Shown: positions 36,671 through 45,276 of the stretch, piece by piece
Layout: each line of letters begins with the position of its first letter
How positions within the stretch are numbered: the first letter of the stretch is position 1
NCBI RefSeq assembly: GCF_009882985.1
Contig: NZ_WTUZ01000010.1
Location: 682,352 to 746,351 of the forward strand
Length of the DNA stretch: 64,000 bases
Direction: 5' to 3'
From: Paenibacillus silvestris
Lineage (GTDB): Bacteria > Bacillota > Bacilli > Paenibacillales > NBRC-103111
The notes under the pieces: generated by a model
The model's database searches: none
Told to the model about the DNA's origin: nothing
Seen by the model: the letters and a program-made list of their open reading frames with translations, nothing else
Translations under genes and position numbers: made by a program

Positions 36671-37768
36671 TCACCTCGAATAACGGGATATATTGAGCAG
36701 GATGCCGACTGATGTCAGCATAAGCGTCAATGACGAACCACCTGCACTTATGAATGGCAATGTAATACCAGTAACTGGAAACATACCGATGACTACACCA
36801 ATATTAATAATAACCTGAACAGCAATCATGCCGATAATGCCAACAGCAATTAAACTCGCAAAAGTATCCGGAGCTGTAATAGCTGCCCGCATTCCGCGCC
36901 ATACTAGTATGGTAAATAATAAAAGCACCAAAGTGCCGCCAATAAAACCAAGTTCTTCTGCGATGATGGAGAAAATAAAGTCGGTTTGGGGCTCAGGTAA
37001 ATAACTGTATTTCTGACGGCTCATCCCAAGTCCTAAACCTACTAGGCCACCGGGACCAATCGCATAGAGAGATTGAATAGATTGATAACCTGCACCAAGC
37101 GGATCCTGCCATGGGTCTAGAAAAGCAGTAATTCGTTTCAACCGATACGGAGCAGCAATGATGAGTCCAATAAAACCAGCAATCCCTATCATACCTAGAT
37201 ATGAAAGATGAAGCAATCTCGCGCCTGAGATAAAAATGATAAGCAGAGAGGCTCCGACCAGAACAGCGCCGGTTCCAAGATCAGGCTGCAGCATAATCAA
37301 ACCGAAAGCTAACCCCATAATTCCTAGCGGGGGCAGCAACCCTTTGGTAAATTGCGCGATTTTGGACTGATTCTCAGACAACAATTTAGATAAGTACAGA
37401 ATCATCCCCATCTTCATAAACTCCGACGGCTGTATACCGAAGGCGCCAATCCCCAACCAGCTTCTAGCTCCACCGCGCACAACCCCGATACCGGGAATTA
37501 GCACAATAATAAGCATGAAGAAACAAACGAATAGTGTAATTCTTGCGACCTTTTTCCAAACGAGATAATCTACATTCATGGTAAAGAACATCGCAACTAT
37601 CCCTAAAACAGCAAAGATCAACTGTCTTTTGAGGTAATACAAGGAATCGCCGAATTCCCGAAAGGCAAGTACACTGCTCGCACTGTAAACCATAATAATG
37701 CCAATTGTCAAAAGCAGCAAGGTTGGGATAATAATCCAAATATCAGGAGCAGAACGTGATTTACCCAT
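36671..37768 (-). CDS. spoVE: SEDS-family lipid II polymerase FtsW/SpoVE
   Basis: A membrane glycan polymerase with about ten hydrophobic segments in 365 residues. SEDS signatures are present: YLKRQLIFAVLG, WLGIGAFGIQPSEFMKM, GYQSIQSLYAIGPGGLVGLGLG and the late FPVTGITLPFISAGGSS. Its place between murD and murG is that of B. subtilis spoVE, but in species with one such gene it serves as ftsW. I start at the ATG at 37768 (MGKSRSAPD) with AGAGGTG upstream; the frame extends 63 bp further. It would work with the class B PBPs encoded in this cluster. Confidence 0.93.
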   Translation of the reverse strand: MGKSRSAPDIWIIIPTLLLLTIGIIMVYSASSVLAFREFGDSLYYLKRQLIFAVLGIVAMFFTMNVDYLVWKKVARITLFVCFFMLIIVLIPGIGVVRGGARSWLGIGAFGIQPSEFMKMGMILYLSKLLSENQSKIAQFTKGLLPPLGIMGLAFGLIMLQPDLGTGAVLVGASLLIIFISGARLLHLSYLGMIGIAGFIGLIIAAPYRLKRITAFLDPWQDPLGAGYQSIQSLYAIGPGGLVGLGLGMSRQKYSYLPEPQTDFIFSIIAEELGFIGGTLVLLLFTILVWRGMRAAITAPDTFASLIAVGIIGMIAVQVIINIGVVIGMFPVTGITLPFISAGGSSLTLMLTSVGILLNISRYSR

Positions 37769-37869
37769 AACAGACACCTCTTTATGTGTTCTGGGCCACA
37801 TCCAAAGGATGAATAGCCGAGCAGGAGACAACCGTCACCTGCCAGCAAACACATGTGGATAAGCCCTAT

Positions 37870-39264
37870 TTAAAGGTTATGCACGGACTCCCTAAACATG
37901 CGTCCCCTGTCCTCAAAGGAGGGGAACATATCCCAACTTGCACAAGCTGGTGAAAGTAGGACGATATCTCCCGCTTCGCACATCTGCCAAGCAAGCTGAA
38001 CGGCTTGCGAAACTGCATCCGCTGCATCCTTAGCAGTATCGACGGTTTGAATGCGGCTAATCCCTGCCAGCTCAGCAATATGAGCAATTTTCTCTTTTGT
38101 TTGCCCGAGTGTGACAATCCCTTTCACTCGCTCACGGAACGTAGGCAGCAGTTCCATGTAATCAGAGCCTCGATCCAAGCCTCCCGCAATTAAAACTAAC
38201 TTCTGCTCGAAGGCTTCAATCGAGCTAATCGTTGCCACTGCGTTTGTCGCTTTCGAGTTATTGTAGAAAGTGACTCCATTTAGTTCTCTCACGAACTCTA
38301 GACGGTGTTCTACGCCTTTGAAGCTTCTAAGCACATCTGCGATAATGTGTGGCTCTACGCCTGCTGTGAGGGCTACTGCCGCTGCCGCCAATGCGTTCTC
38401 AATGTTAAAGCTGCCTGGCATTCCCATTTCGCGTGCTGGCATAATCGGCACAATTTCACCCTGGCCATTCGCATAAACAAGGCTGCCCGATGACTGGTCA
38501 TAATAAACACCGTAAGACAATGCTTCTTTCCTGGAGAATGGGAAAAGCTTCGCTTTTAACGTAGGAATAAGCGATTGGCATACAGGTTGATCCCAATTTA
38601 ATATAGCCGTATCTTCCTCCGTTTGATTGGCAAACAGCTTCGCTTTTGAGGCCATATAGTCATCCATCGAACCATGATAGTCCAGATGAGTTTCGTACAA
38701 ATTTAAAAACAGCGCAATTTTCGGACGGAACGAAGTCGTCCCTTTCAGTTGAAAAGAGCTAAGCTCTACAACCATCCAATTGTCAGCCGTAACCTCTGGC
38801 GCCGCTTCTGTAAGAGCACGCCCGATATTTCCCGCCACTACAGGCGACAAGCCAGCTGCATCCAGCATTAATCCAATCAATGTCGTCGTTGTAGTCTTCC
38901 CATTTGAACCTGTAATCCCGATGATCGGCGCTTCACAGAACTGATAGGCAACCTCAACCTCTGTAACGACTTCGATGCCAAGCTCTAAGGCTTTGCGAAT
39001 CGGGTCTACGGAATACGGTATGCCCGGATTTTTGACAACGAGTGCAATGCCCTCATGTACCAAGGACTCCGGATGAAACCCGCATACAACAGAAATACCC
39101 AGAGCCTCCAATTCGTCGGCTTCAGGGCATGCGCTCCGCTCTTTTTTGTCATTGACAGTGACCAGGGCTCCTTGTTGATGAAAAAGCTTAGCCGCAGCGA
39201 CACCACTGCGAGCCAAGCCCAAAACAACCACTTCAAGTCCACGATATTCCCGCGGATGCATCAT
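37870..39264 (-). CDS. murD: UDP-N-acetylmuramoylalanine-D-glutamate ligase
   Basis: MurD adds D-Glu to UDP-MurNAc-L-Ala. The ATP-binding loop GITGSNGKTTTTTLIG is at about residues 115-130, the N-terminal UDP-binding strand is VVVLGLARSGVAAAKL, and the late motif HRLEFVRELNGVTFYNNSKATN is present. It has 464 residues. It starts 3 bp after the mraY stop codon, so the genes are tightly coupled. Confidence 0.96.
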   Translation of the reverse strand: MMHPREYRGLEVVVLGLARSGVAAAKLFHQQGALVTVNDKKERSACPEADELEALGISVVCGFHPESLVHEGIALVVKNPGIPYSVDPIRKALELGIEVVTEVEVAYQFCEAPIIGITGSNGKTTTTTLIGLMLDAAGLSPVVAGNIGRALTEAAPEVTADNWMVVELSSFQLKGTTSFRPKIALFLNLYETHLDYHGSMDDYMASKAKLFANQTEEDTAILNWDQPVCQSLIPTLKAKLFPFSRKEALSYGVYYDQSSGSLVYANGQGEIVPIMPAREMGMPGSFNIENALAAAAVALTAGVEPHIIADVLRSFKGVEHRLEFVRELNGVTFYNNSKATNAVATISSIEAFEQKLVLIAGGLDRGSDYMELLPTFRERVKGIVTLGQTKEKIAHIAELAGISRIQTVDTAKDAADAVSQAVQLAWQMCEAGDIVLLSPACASWDMFPSFEDRGRMFRESVHNL

Positions 39265-39267
39265 GTT

Positions 39268-40227
39268 CTACAACACCTCATTCATATATAATCCGAGTGC
39301 AGCAAGTACAAGACCTACAACCCAGAATGTGATTACGACACGCCATTCCGACCATCCGACTAATTCAAAGTGGTGATGAATCGGACTCATTTTGAAAACA
39401 CGCTTTCCTCTGGTCTTGAAAGAAACGACTTGAATAACGACCGATAAAATCTCAACCAGAAACACTCCGCCGACTACCGCCAGAAGCAGCTCTGCTTTCG
39501 TAAGAATCGCAACAGCGACTAAACCGCCGCCGATGCCAAGGGAGCCTGTATCCCCCATAAACACTTTCGCTGGATGAGCATTGAATACGAGAAAACCAAG
39601 CACCGCACCAACCATTGCCGCTGAGAAAATCGCTGCCTCCGGTTGTGTATTGTTCATCGCAATCACCGTATACGCGCCAAATGCAATAGCACTTGTTCCT
39701 GCGAGCAAACCATCCAACCCATCCGTAAAATTCACCGCGTTAGACGCGCCAAGCATGAGAATCGCCATCAGAGGGAAATACAACCAACCAGGATTGAAGT
39801 GGAACTCTACAAAAGGGATATATAAGTCCGTGCTATGTCCTTCCCTCACAAGCAGGTAGCAAACAATAGCCGAGATCAGCAGTTGCCCGAACAGCTTTTG
39901 CTTTGCTGTAAGTCCCAGCGAGCGTTTGAAAATAATTTTGATGTAATCGTCTAGAAAACCAACAAGGCCGTAGCCCAGTGAGGCAATTAGCAAGATAAGA
40001 AGATCTGTATTTTTATCAGCAAAACGAAGGCTTGCGAGTGCAAGGGCAATCAGAATGATGATGCCGCCCATCGTTGGTGTCCCTTGTTTCTTCAAGTGTC
40101 CCTGTGGGCCATCCTCACGGATTTGTTGGCCAAATTTCATGCGCCGCAATATCGGAATACAAAGCGGCCCCATAATAAGCGCAAGCACAAATGCAACGCC
40201 CATCGTTAATAAAATTGCGTTTTCCAC
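39268..40227 (-). CDS. mraY: Phospho-N-acetylmuramoyl-pentapeptide transferase
   Basis: MraY moves phospho-MurNAc-pentapeptide onto undecaprenyl phosphate, giving lipid I. It has 319 residues with about ten membrane helices. Catalytic loops visible are GFLDDYIKI (DD pair, about residues 90-91), NAVNFTDGLDGL and the HHHFELVGWSE His-rich loop near the end. It lies between murF and murD. Confidence 0.96.
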   Translation of the reverse strand: MENAILLTMGVAFVLALIMGPLCIPILRRMKFGQQIREDGPQGHLKKQGTPTMGGIIILIALALASLRFADKNTDLLILLIASLGYGLVGFLDDYIKIIFKRSLGLTAKQKLFGQLLISAIVCYLLVREGHSTDLYIPFVEFHFNPGWLYFPLMAILMLGASNAVNFTDGLDGLLAGTSAIAFGAYTVIAMNNTQPEAAIFSAAMVGAVLGFLVFNAHPAKVFMGDTGSLGIGGGLVAVAILTKAELLLAVVGGVFLVEILSVVIQVVSFKTRGKRVFKMSPIHHHFELVGWSEWRVVITFWVVGLVLAALGLYMNEVL

Positions 40228-40274
40228 GTTGGTTCCCCCTGCTCGTTTCCGTTATCCGAAAACGATCTACTGTT

Positions 40275-41657
40275 TCATAATAGTAAAGCATTCACTACTT
40301 GCTCAAGACGCATGCCGCGCGAGCCCTTCACAAGCACAATGTCCTCCGGCTGTGCCATAGCTGCCAGTTCGCTCGCGAGCAGCTCTTTGTCCTCGAAGGC
40401 CAGCACGCGGTCCTTCGGAAGGCGCACCGCCGCTTCCTCTGCGATGAAGCGGCCCAAACGACCGAACGTGAAGACATAGTCTACACGTTCCGGAGATACC
40501 ATCGCGCCAATTTCGCGATGGAACTGCTCTTCGTGCTCGCCAAGCTCCAGCATGTCGCCGAGCACGAGGAACTTCCGACCGAAGCCGCCTAGCTGCTCGG
40601 TCAGTGTAATGGCTGCCCGCATGGAGGCCGGGCTGGCATTATACGCATCGTTCAGCACGGTCAGCCCAGAGGCTGCCGTCAGTTTCTCGATGCGCATGCT
40701 TGTCATCTCCAGCGAGCGGAGCCCCGCTGCGATGGCTTCCGGCTGAACGCCGAAGGCTTCGCCGATGGCGATGGCTGCTAACGCGTTGATGACGTTATGC
40801 GTGCCGAGCAAAGGAATGTACAATTCCGGATAGCCCGATGAATTGATCTGGAAGTGCGCGCCGTCTGCATCCATACGGATCGCAGTCGGGTGTTTCGCAT
40901 TGTCCTCACTGTGTCCAAAGCGGAGGTGGCGAAACCCTTCGGGCAAGCTGCGTTCCGCGAGGGCCATCTCAATTAGTGGCTCGTCACCGTTGTACACAAG
41001 CAGACTGCCGCTTGGCATGCCGCTTACAATCTCCACTTTCGCCCGGGCAATTTCTTCCCTAGATCCCAGCTGAAGCATGTGGGACTCGCCGATCATCGTG
41101 ATGATGGAGGCATCCGGCTCGGCCAAATCGCTTAACAGCTCGATCTCGCCTCGGCCGCTCATTCCCATTTCCACAACGGCAAATTCCGTCGTCTCCTCGA
41201 GTTGTAGCAGCGTAACCGGCAATCCGATATGGTTGTTTAAATTTCCTTTGGTTTTATGCACTTTATACGTACTGCCCAAAACCGCTGCGACCAGATCTTT
41301 GGTCGTTGTTTTGCCGTTGCTGCCTGTTATACCTATGATGCGTACAGTCAGTTGCTTCCGATAGGCCTTAGCTAATTGCTGCAAGGCTGCCAGCGTATCT
41401 GACACGGGGATATAGGGAACACCCTCTGGTGCTTCACCATGATCCTCCTGCCATAAAACAGCCGCCGCCCCTTTATGATAAGCTTCCTCTGCGTAAGCAT
41501 GCCCGTCAAACTTTTCACCAATCAGCGGGATGAATAGACTGCCTGCCGGAATCGAGCGGGTATCGGTTGAGACGCCTGCAATGCTCAAGGCCGCTTCTGT
41601 CCCTCGAACCTCACTCCCCAACATTTGTGCAACTTGCTCTAATGTACGCTGGATCAT
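40275..41657 (-). CDS. murF: UDP-N-acetylmuramoyl-tripeptide-D-alanyl-D-alanine ligase
   Basis: MurF adds D-Ala-D-Ala to complete the pentapeptide. ATP loop GITGSNGKTTTKDLVA is at about residues 110-125, and VEMGMSGRGEIELL and LNDAYNASPASM are family motifs. It has 460 residues. Its ATG overlaps the murE stop region by 4 bp. This stretch is GC-richer than its neighbours, with more G/C-ending codons. Confidence 0.95.
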   Translation of the reverse strand: MIQRTLEQVAQMLGSEVRGTEAALSIAGVSTDTRSIPAGSLFIPLIGEKFDGHAYAEEAYHKGAAAVLWQEDHGEAPEGVPYIPVSDTLAALQQLAKAYRKQLTVRIIGITGSNGKTTTKDLVAAVLGSTYKVHKTKGNLNNHIGLPVTLLQLEETTEFAVVEMGMSGRGEIELLSDLAEPDASIITMIGESHMLQLGSREEIARAKVEIVSGMPSGSLLVYNGDEPLIEMALAERSLPEGFRHLRFGHSEDNAKHPTAIRMDADGAHFQINSSGYPELYIPLLGTHNVINALAAIAIGEAFGVQPEAIAAGLRSLEMTSMRIEKLTAASGLTVLNDAYNASPASMRAAITLTEQLGGFGRKFLVLGDMLELGEHEEQFHREIGAMVSPERVDYVFTFGRLGRFIAEEAAVRLPKDRVLAFEDKELLASELAAMAQPEDIVLVKGSRGMRLEQVVNALLL

Positions 41658-43141
41658 TGCATTCTCCCCTTTATCGCAGCCTTAGCCACCAAACGATCAT
41701 CGAAATCATGCTTGACCCCCATGATATCCTGATACGTTTCGTGGCCTTTTCCCGCTATCAATATTACATCTTTGGGGCCTGCCCCATCAATAGCCTTTTG
41801 TATCGCTTTTTTGCGATCTGGAATCAATTCATAGTTATTTTCGGGATAATTGACTTCCGCCAGACCAGGAACAATGTCCTGAAGAATCGCATCCGGGTTC
41901 TCCGTACGAGGATTATCTGAAGTCACATACAAATAATCACTATAGCTTGCTGTAACCTTCCCCATCATAGGTCGCTTCGTTCTGTCACGATCTCCTCCAC
42001 AACCAAATACAGTAATGACTTTGCCTTCAGCAAATTCACGAACCGTAGACAGTGCGTTCTCAAGTCCATCCGGCGTATGGGCGTAGTCAACCAGAACCAA
42101 ATAATCCTGGCCCTCATCCACAACTTCCATCCGTCCATCAACAACAGCAATACTTTCTAAGCTCTCCCTAATCGCTTCAAGAGAAATACCTTCAGCTAGT
42201 GCCGCTGCAATTGAACCAAGTGCATTGTATACATTAAATTTGCCGACCAATTTCATTCGGAAGAACATTTCTCCAGCAAAGGAGACTAGCTTAAAGGCTG
42301 TGCCTTTTGCCGTAATGCGAATGTCAGTCGCCCGAACATCACATGGCTGCTCAATCCCGTATGTAATAACCTGTGCGGAAGTAAGTCTCTCGAACGTTGC
42401 CGATGCGGCGTCATCCGCATTCAGAATCGCATATTGACGATCCTTGGAATTGCCTGAAAAGCCGTTGCCCAATCGGGAGAATAAAAGTCCTTTGGCTGCT
42501 GCATAAGCTTCCATTGTTTTGTGGTAATCCAAATGATCCTGGGACAGGTTCGTGAAAATGCCAGAGTGGAAATGAATCCCTTTCACACGTCCAAGCTCTA
42601 GAGCATGGCTTGAAACTTCCATGATGCAATAATCCGTCCCTACCTCGCACATGCTGCGGAAACTGCGCTGGAGATCAACGGATTCTTGTGTTGTACGCTC
42701 CATCTCGAAGTAGGCATCACCGATTTTCATTTGAATCGTGCCCATTAGACCCGTGGTAAAACCTTGATCGCGCAATATTTGTTCTAGCAAATAGGTAGAA
42801 GTCGTTTTGCCATTGGTCCCTGTAATTCCGATTAACTTTAATTCTTTACTCGGATATCCGTAGAAATGAGCAGACAGTGCAGCCATCGCATATCTGGCAT
42901 CTTTCACCACCAACTGGGGAACAGCTAAGTCCAGCACTCTTTCGGTGACAAGCGCAGAAGCCCCAAGCGCAATGGCTTTTGGGGCATAATCATGGCCGTC
43001 AACCGTTAGTCCAGGGATGCACAAAAATAGATCACCTGGTTTTATTTTACGAGAGTCTGCTTCAATCCCCGTAATCTCTGTATCCGCATTTCCATGTATG
43101 TGGGTAATGAGCAGTGCGGAAGCAAGCTCCTGCAGTTTCAT
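41654..43141 (-). CDS. murE: UDP-MurNAc-tripeptide ligase, meso-DAP adding
   Basis: MurE adds the third peptide residue. The motif TSDNPRTENP carries DNPR, the sequence that marks meso-diaminopimelate (not lysine) specificity, in agreement with the DAP pathway genes in this window. The ATP loop GITGTNGKTTSTYLLEQ is at about residues 106-122. I start at the ATG at 43141 (MKLQELASALL) with AAGGAGAGG upstream, giving 495 residues; the frame extends 21 bp upstream. It overlaps murF by 4 bp. Confidence 0.96.
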   Translation of the reverse strand: MKLQELASALLITHIHGNADTEITGIEADSRKIKPGDLFLCIPGLTVDGHDYAPKAIALGASALVTERVLDLAVPQLVVKDARYAMAALSAHFYGYPSKELKLIGITGTNGKTTSTYLLEQILRDQGFTTGLMGTIQMKIGDAYFEMERTTQESVDLQRSFRSMCEVGTDYCIMEVSSHALELGRVKGIHFHSGIFTNLSQDHLDYHKTMEAYAAAKGLLFSRLGNGFSGNSKDRQYAILNADDAASATFERLTSAQVITYGIEQPCDVRATDIRITAKGTAFKLVSFAGEMFFRMKLVGKFNVYNALGSIAAALAEGISLEAIRESLESIAVVDGRMEVVDEGQDYLVLVDYAHTPDGLENALSTVREFAEGKVITVFGCGGDRDRTKRPMMGKVTASYSDYLYVTSDNPRTENPDAILQDIVPGLAEVNYPENNYELIPDRKKAIQKAIDGAGPKDVILIAGKGHETYQDIMGVKHDFDDRLVAKAAIKGRMQ

Positions 43142-43253
43142 GAGCAACCCTCTCCTTAACATTTTTCCTATCTATTATGGACAATTTTATGCATATGGAA
43201 AAGCTAAACATGTCTTACTTGCAAATCTTTTTTTTCAGTGGAAAGATAACTCC

Positions 43254-45182
43254 CTATTGAGGCGGGGCATTGTTCGATAAAAAGATTCGAATCGTTGAAC
43301 CTTGGTCCACCCGTGTGCCTGCTTTCGGCGCCTGGCTGATGACATATTTCCCGTTGCCGGACTTCGCCAGCTTAAAATTCATGTTCAGATCTTCTAATAT
43401 ATCATCAACTGACGCTCCAACCAAGTCCGGCACCTCAACAACCGGCGTTTCCCCATATCGGTATTCTTTATCGAGCTGCTGCTTATTCGGCTCTACCTTC
43501 ATATAGCGCAAAGCGTCAGCCATCATGTTCTTAACTAAAGGCGCTGCGATCAAGCCACCAAATTGAATCCCTTTGGGATCATCCACAGCCGCATAAATAA
43601 CAATTTTGGGATTATCCGCCGGGGCGAATCCGATGAAGGATACGATATGCTCATCCGGTGAGTAGCGACCATTGATAACCTTCTGAGCGGTCCCTGTCTT
43701 GCCGCCGACCCGATAACCGTCGATAAAGGCATTGCGCCCTGTACCAAGCGCTACAACGCTTTCGAGCGCTTCTCGCACCTGTTTCGAGGTTCCCTCGGAA
43801 ATCACATTGCGGACAAGCTCTGGTTCAGTAACTTTAACGACTTCTCCCGTGTCTGGGTTCGAGAACGATTTGGCTACATAAGGCTTAAACAGTTTACCAC
43901 CGTTAATCGCCGCAGATACAGCGGTAATTTGTTGAATTGGCGTTACAGAAACCCCTTGACCGAATGCGGTAGTAGCAAGTTCTACTGGGCCAACCTGAGA
44001 AGGTTTGAACATAATCCCGTTCTCTTCCCCTCCGAGGTCAATGCCCGTCTTTTTGCCAAAGCCAAATTTGGAGATATAGTCAAACAGCTTCTCTTTGCCG
44101 AGTCGTTGCCCCATAACAACAAAGCCTGGGTTACAAGAGTTTTGAACGACCTGAAGCATCGTTTCGCTGCCATGACCGCCACGTTTCCAGCAGCGCAGTC
44201 TTGCTCCTCCAACCTCGATGAAACCAGGATCATAGAATGGTTCGTTCTTAAGATCCACTTTCTTTTCTTCCAAAGCCGCAGCAAGCGTAATAATTTTAAA
44301 TGTCGAACCAGGCTCGTACGTTTTCCAAATAGGCAAGTTCCTGTTGTAAGTCTCCGTCGGATAATTCTTATAATTGCCTGGCTCATAGGTCGGTCTGCTG
44401 CCCATGGCCAATATCTCTCCATTGTTAGGGTCCATCATAATTGCGACGACATTCTGTGCTTGATACTGGACCATCGCCTGATCCAATTCTCTTTCCATCA
44501 CAGACTGCAAATGGCTATCAATCGTCAGCTTAACGTTGAGCCCATCTTTCGGACTCGTATACTTATCCGTTGTCCCTGCTAGAGGCCTGCCTGCTGCATC
44601 TGTCATATACGAAATGTTGCCTGGGATTCCCGTCAATTCCTTATCGTATTTCGCTTCAATCCCTGTAAGACCTTTATCTATACCAGCAAAACCAAGGATG
44701 TGTGCCGCCAAGCTGCTGAAAGGATAATATCGTTTATTATCTTCTGCGACGACAACCCCCGGAAGGTGCAAATTGCGAACTTCCTGCGCTTTCTCAATCG
44801 TTATTTTTCGTCCAGACGGCTTGATATCGACTTGGGACGTTTTTTTCGTAATTTGCTTATAGATATCATCCGCATTTCCTTGCAGCACTTCTGCTAGTTT
44901 AGCCGCCGTACTTTGAGGATCTTGAATTTGTACAGGTATCGCTACGATCGTAGGCGTGCTCATGCTATAAGTCAAAGTGATCCCGTTGCGATCCTGTATT
45001 TCTCCTCTTTTCGGCGCAAACTCAATCTGTCTCCTCCAGCTATCCTCCGCTTTATTCGCCAAGTCTTGTCCAATCCATAGCTGGACGTAAGCCAAGCGGA
45101 GAATAAGTGCAGTGAAAATGATCGTGCCAATGATGAGCGCAGTAAACAATCTGCGGCGAACAGTAACGTTAGAAGCACGCAT
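43254..45182 (-). CDS. spoVD: Sporulation-specific class B penicillin-binding protein SpoVD
   Basis: A septal/cortex transpeptidase. One N-terminal membrane helix, a dimerisation domain, then the transpeptidase with SxxK in YEPGSTFKIITLAA, SxN in QNSCNPGFV and KTG in GGKTGTAQKV, and a single C-terminal PASTA domain (VEVPDLVGASVDDILEDLNM). It has 642 residues. One PASTA repeat and the position after pbpB match B. subtilis spoVD, which works with SpoVE in cortex synthesis. Confidence 0.93.
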   Translation of the reverse strand: MRASNVTVRRRLFTALIIGTIIFTALILRLAYVQLWIGQDLANKAEDSWRRQIEFAPKRGEIQDRNGITLTYSMSTPTIVAIPVQIQDPQSTAAKLAEVLQGNADDIYKQITKKTSQVDIKPSGRKITIEKAQEVRNLHLPGVVVAEDNKRYYPFSSLAAHILGFAGIDKGLTGIEAKYDKELTGIPGNISYMTDAAGRPLAGTTDKYTSPKDGLNVKLTIDSHLQSVMERELDQAMVQYQAQNVVAIMMDPNNGEILAMGSRPTYEPGNYKNYPTETYNRNLPIWKTYEPGSTFKIITLAAALEEKKVDLKNEPFYDPGFIEVGGARLRCWKRGGHGSETMLQVVQNSCNPGFVVMGQRLGKEKLFDYISKFGFGKKTGIDLGGEENGIMFKPSQVGPVELATTAFGQGVSVTPIQQITAVSAAINGGKLFKPYVAKSFSNPDTGEVVKVTEPELVRNVISEGTSKQVREALESVVALGTGRNAFIDGYRVGGKTGTAQKVINGRYSPDEHIVSFIGFAPADNPKIVIYAAVDDPKGIQFGGLIAAPLVKNMMADALRYMKVEPNKQQLDKEYRYGETPVVEVPDLVGASVDDILEDLNMNFKLAKSGNGKYVISQAPKAGTRVDQGSTIRIFLSNNAPPQ

Positions 45183-45276
45183 GAACGTTCAATCTCCCTT
45201 CCCAAATAAGTCAGTCTCATTCCTAACATGACTATTCGGGACAAACAGGGCTTAGAACAAGCCTATCGCTTTAAGG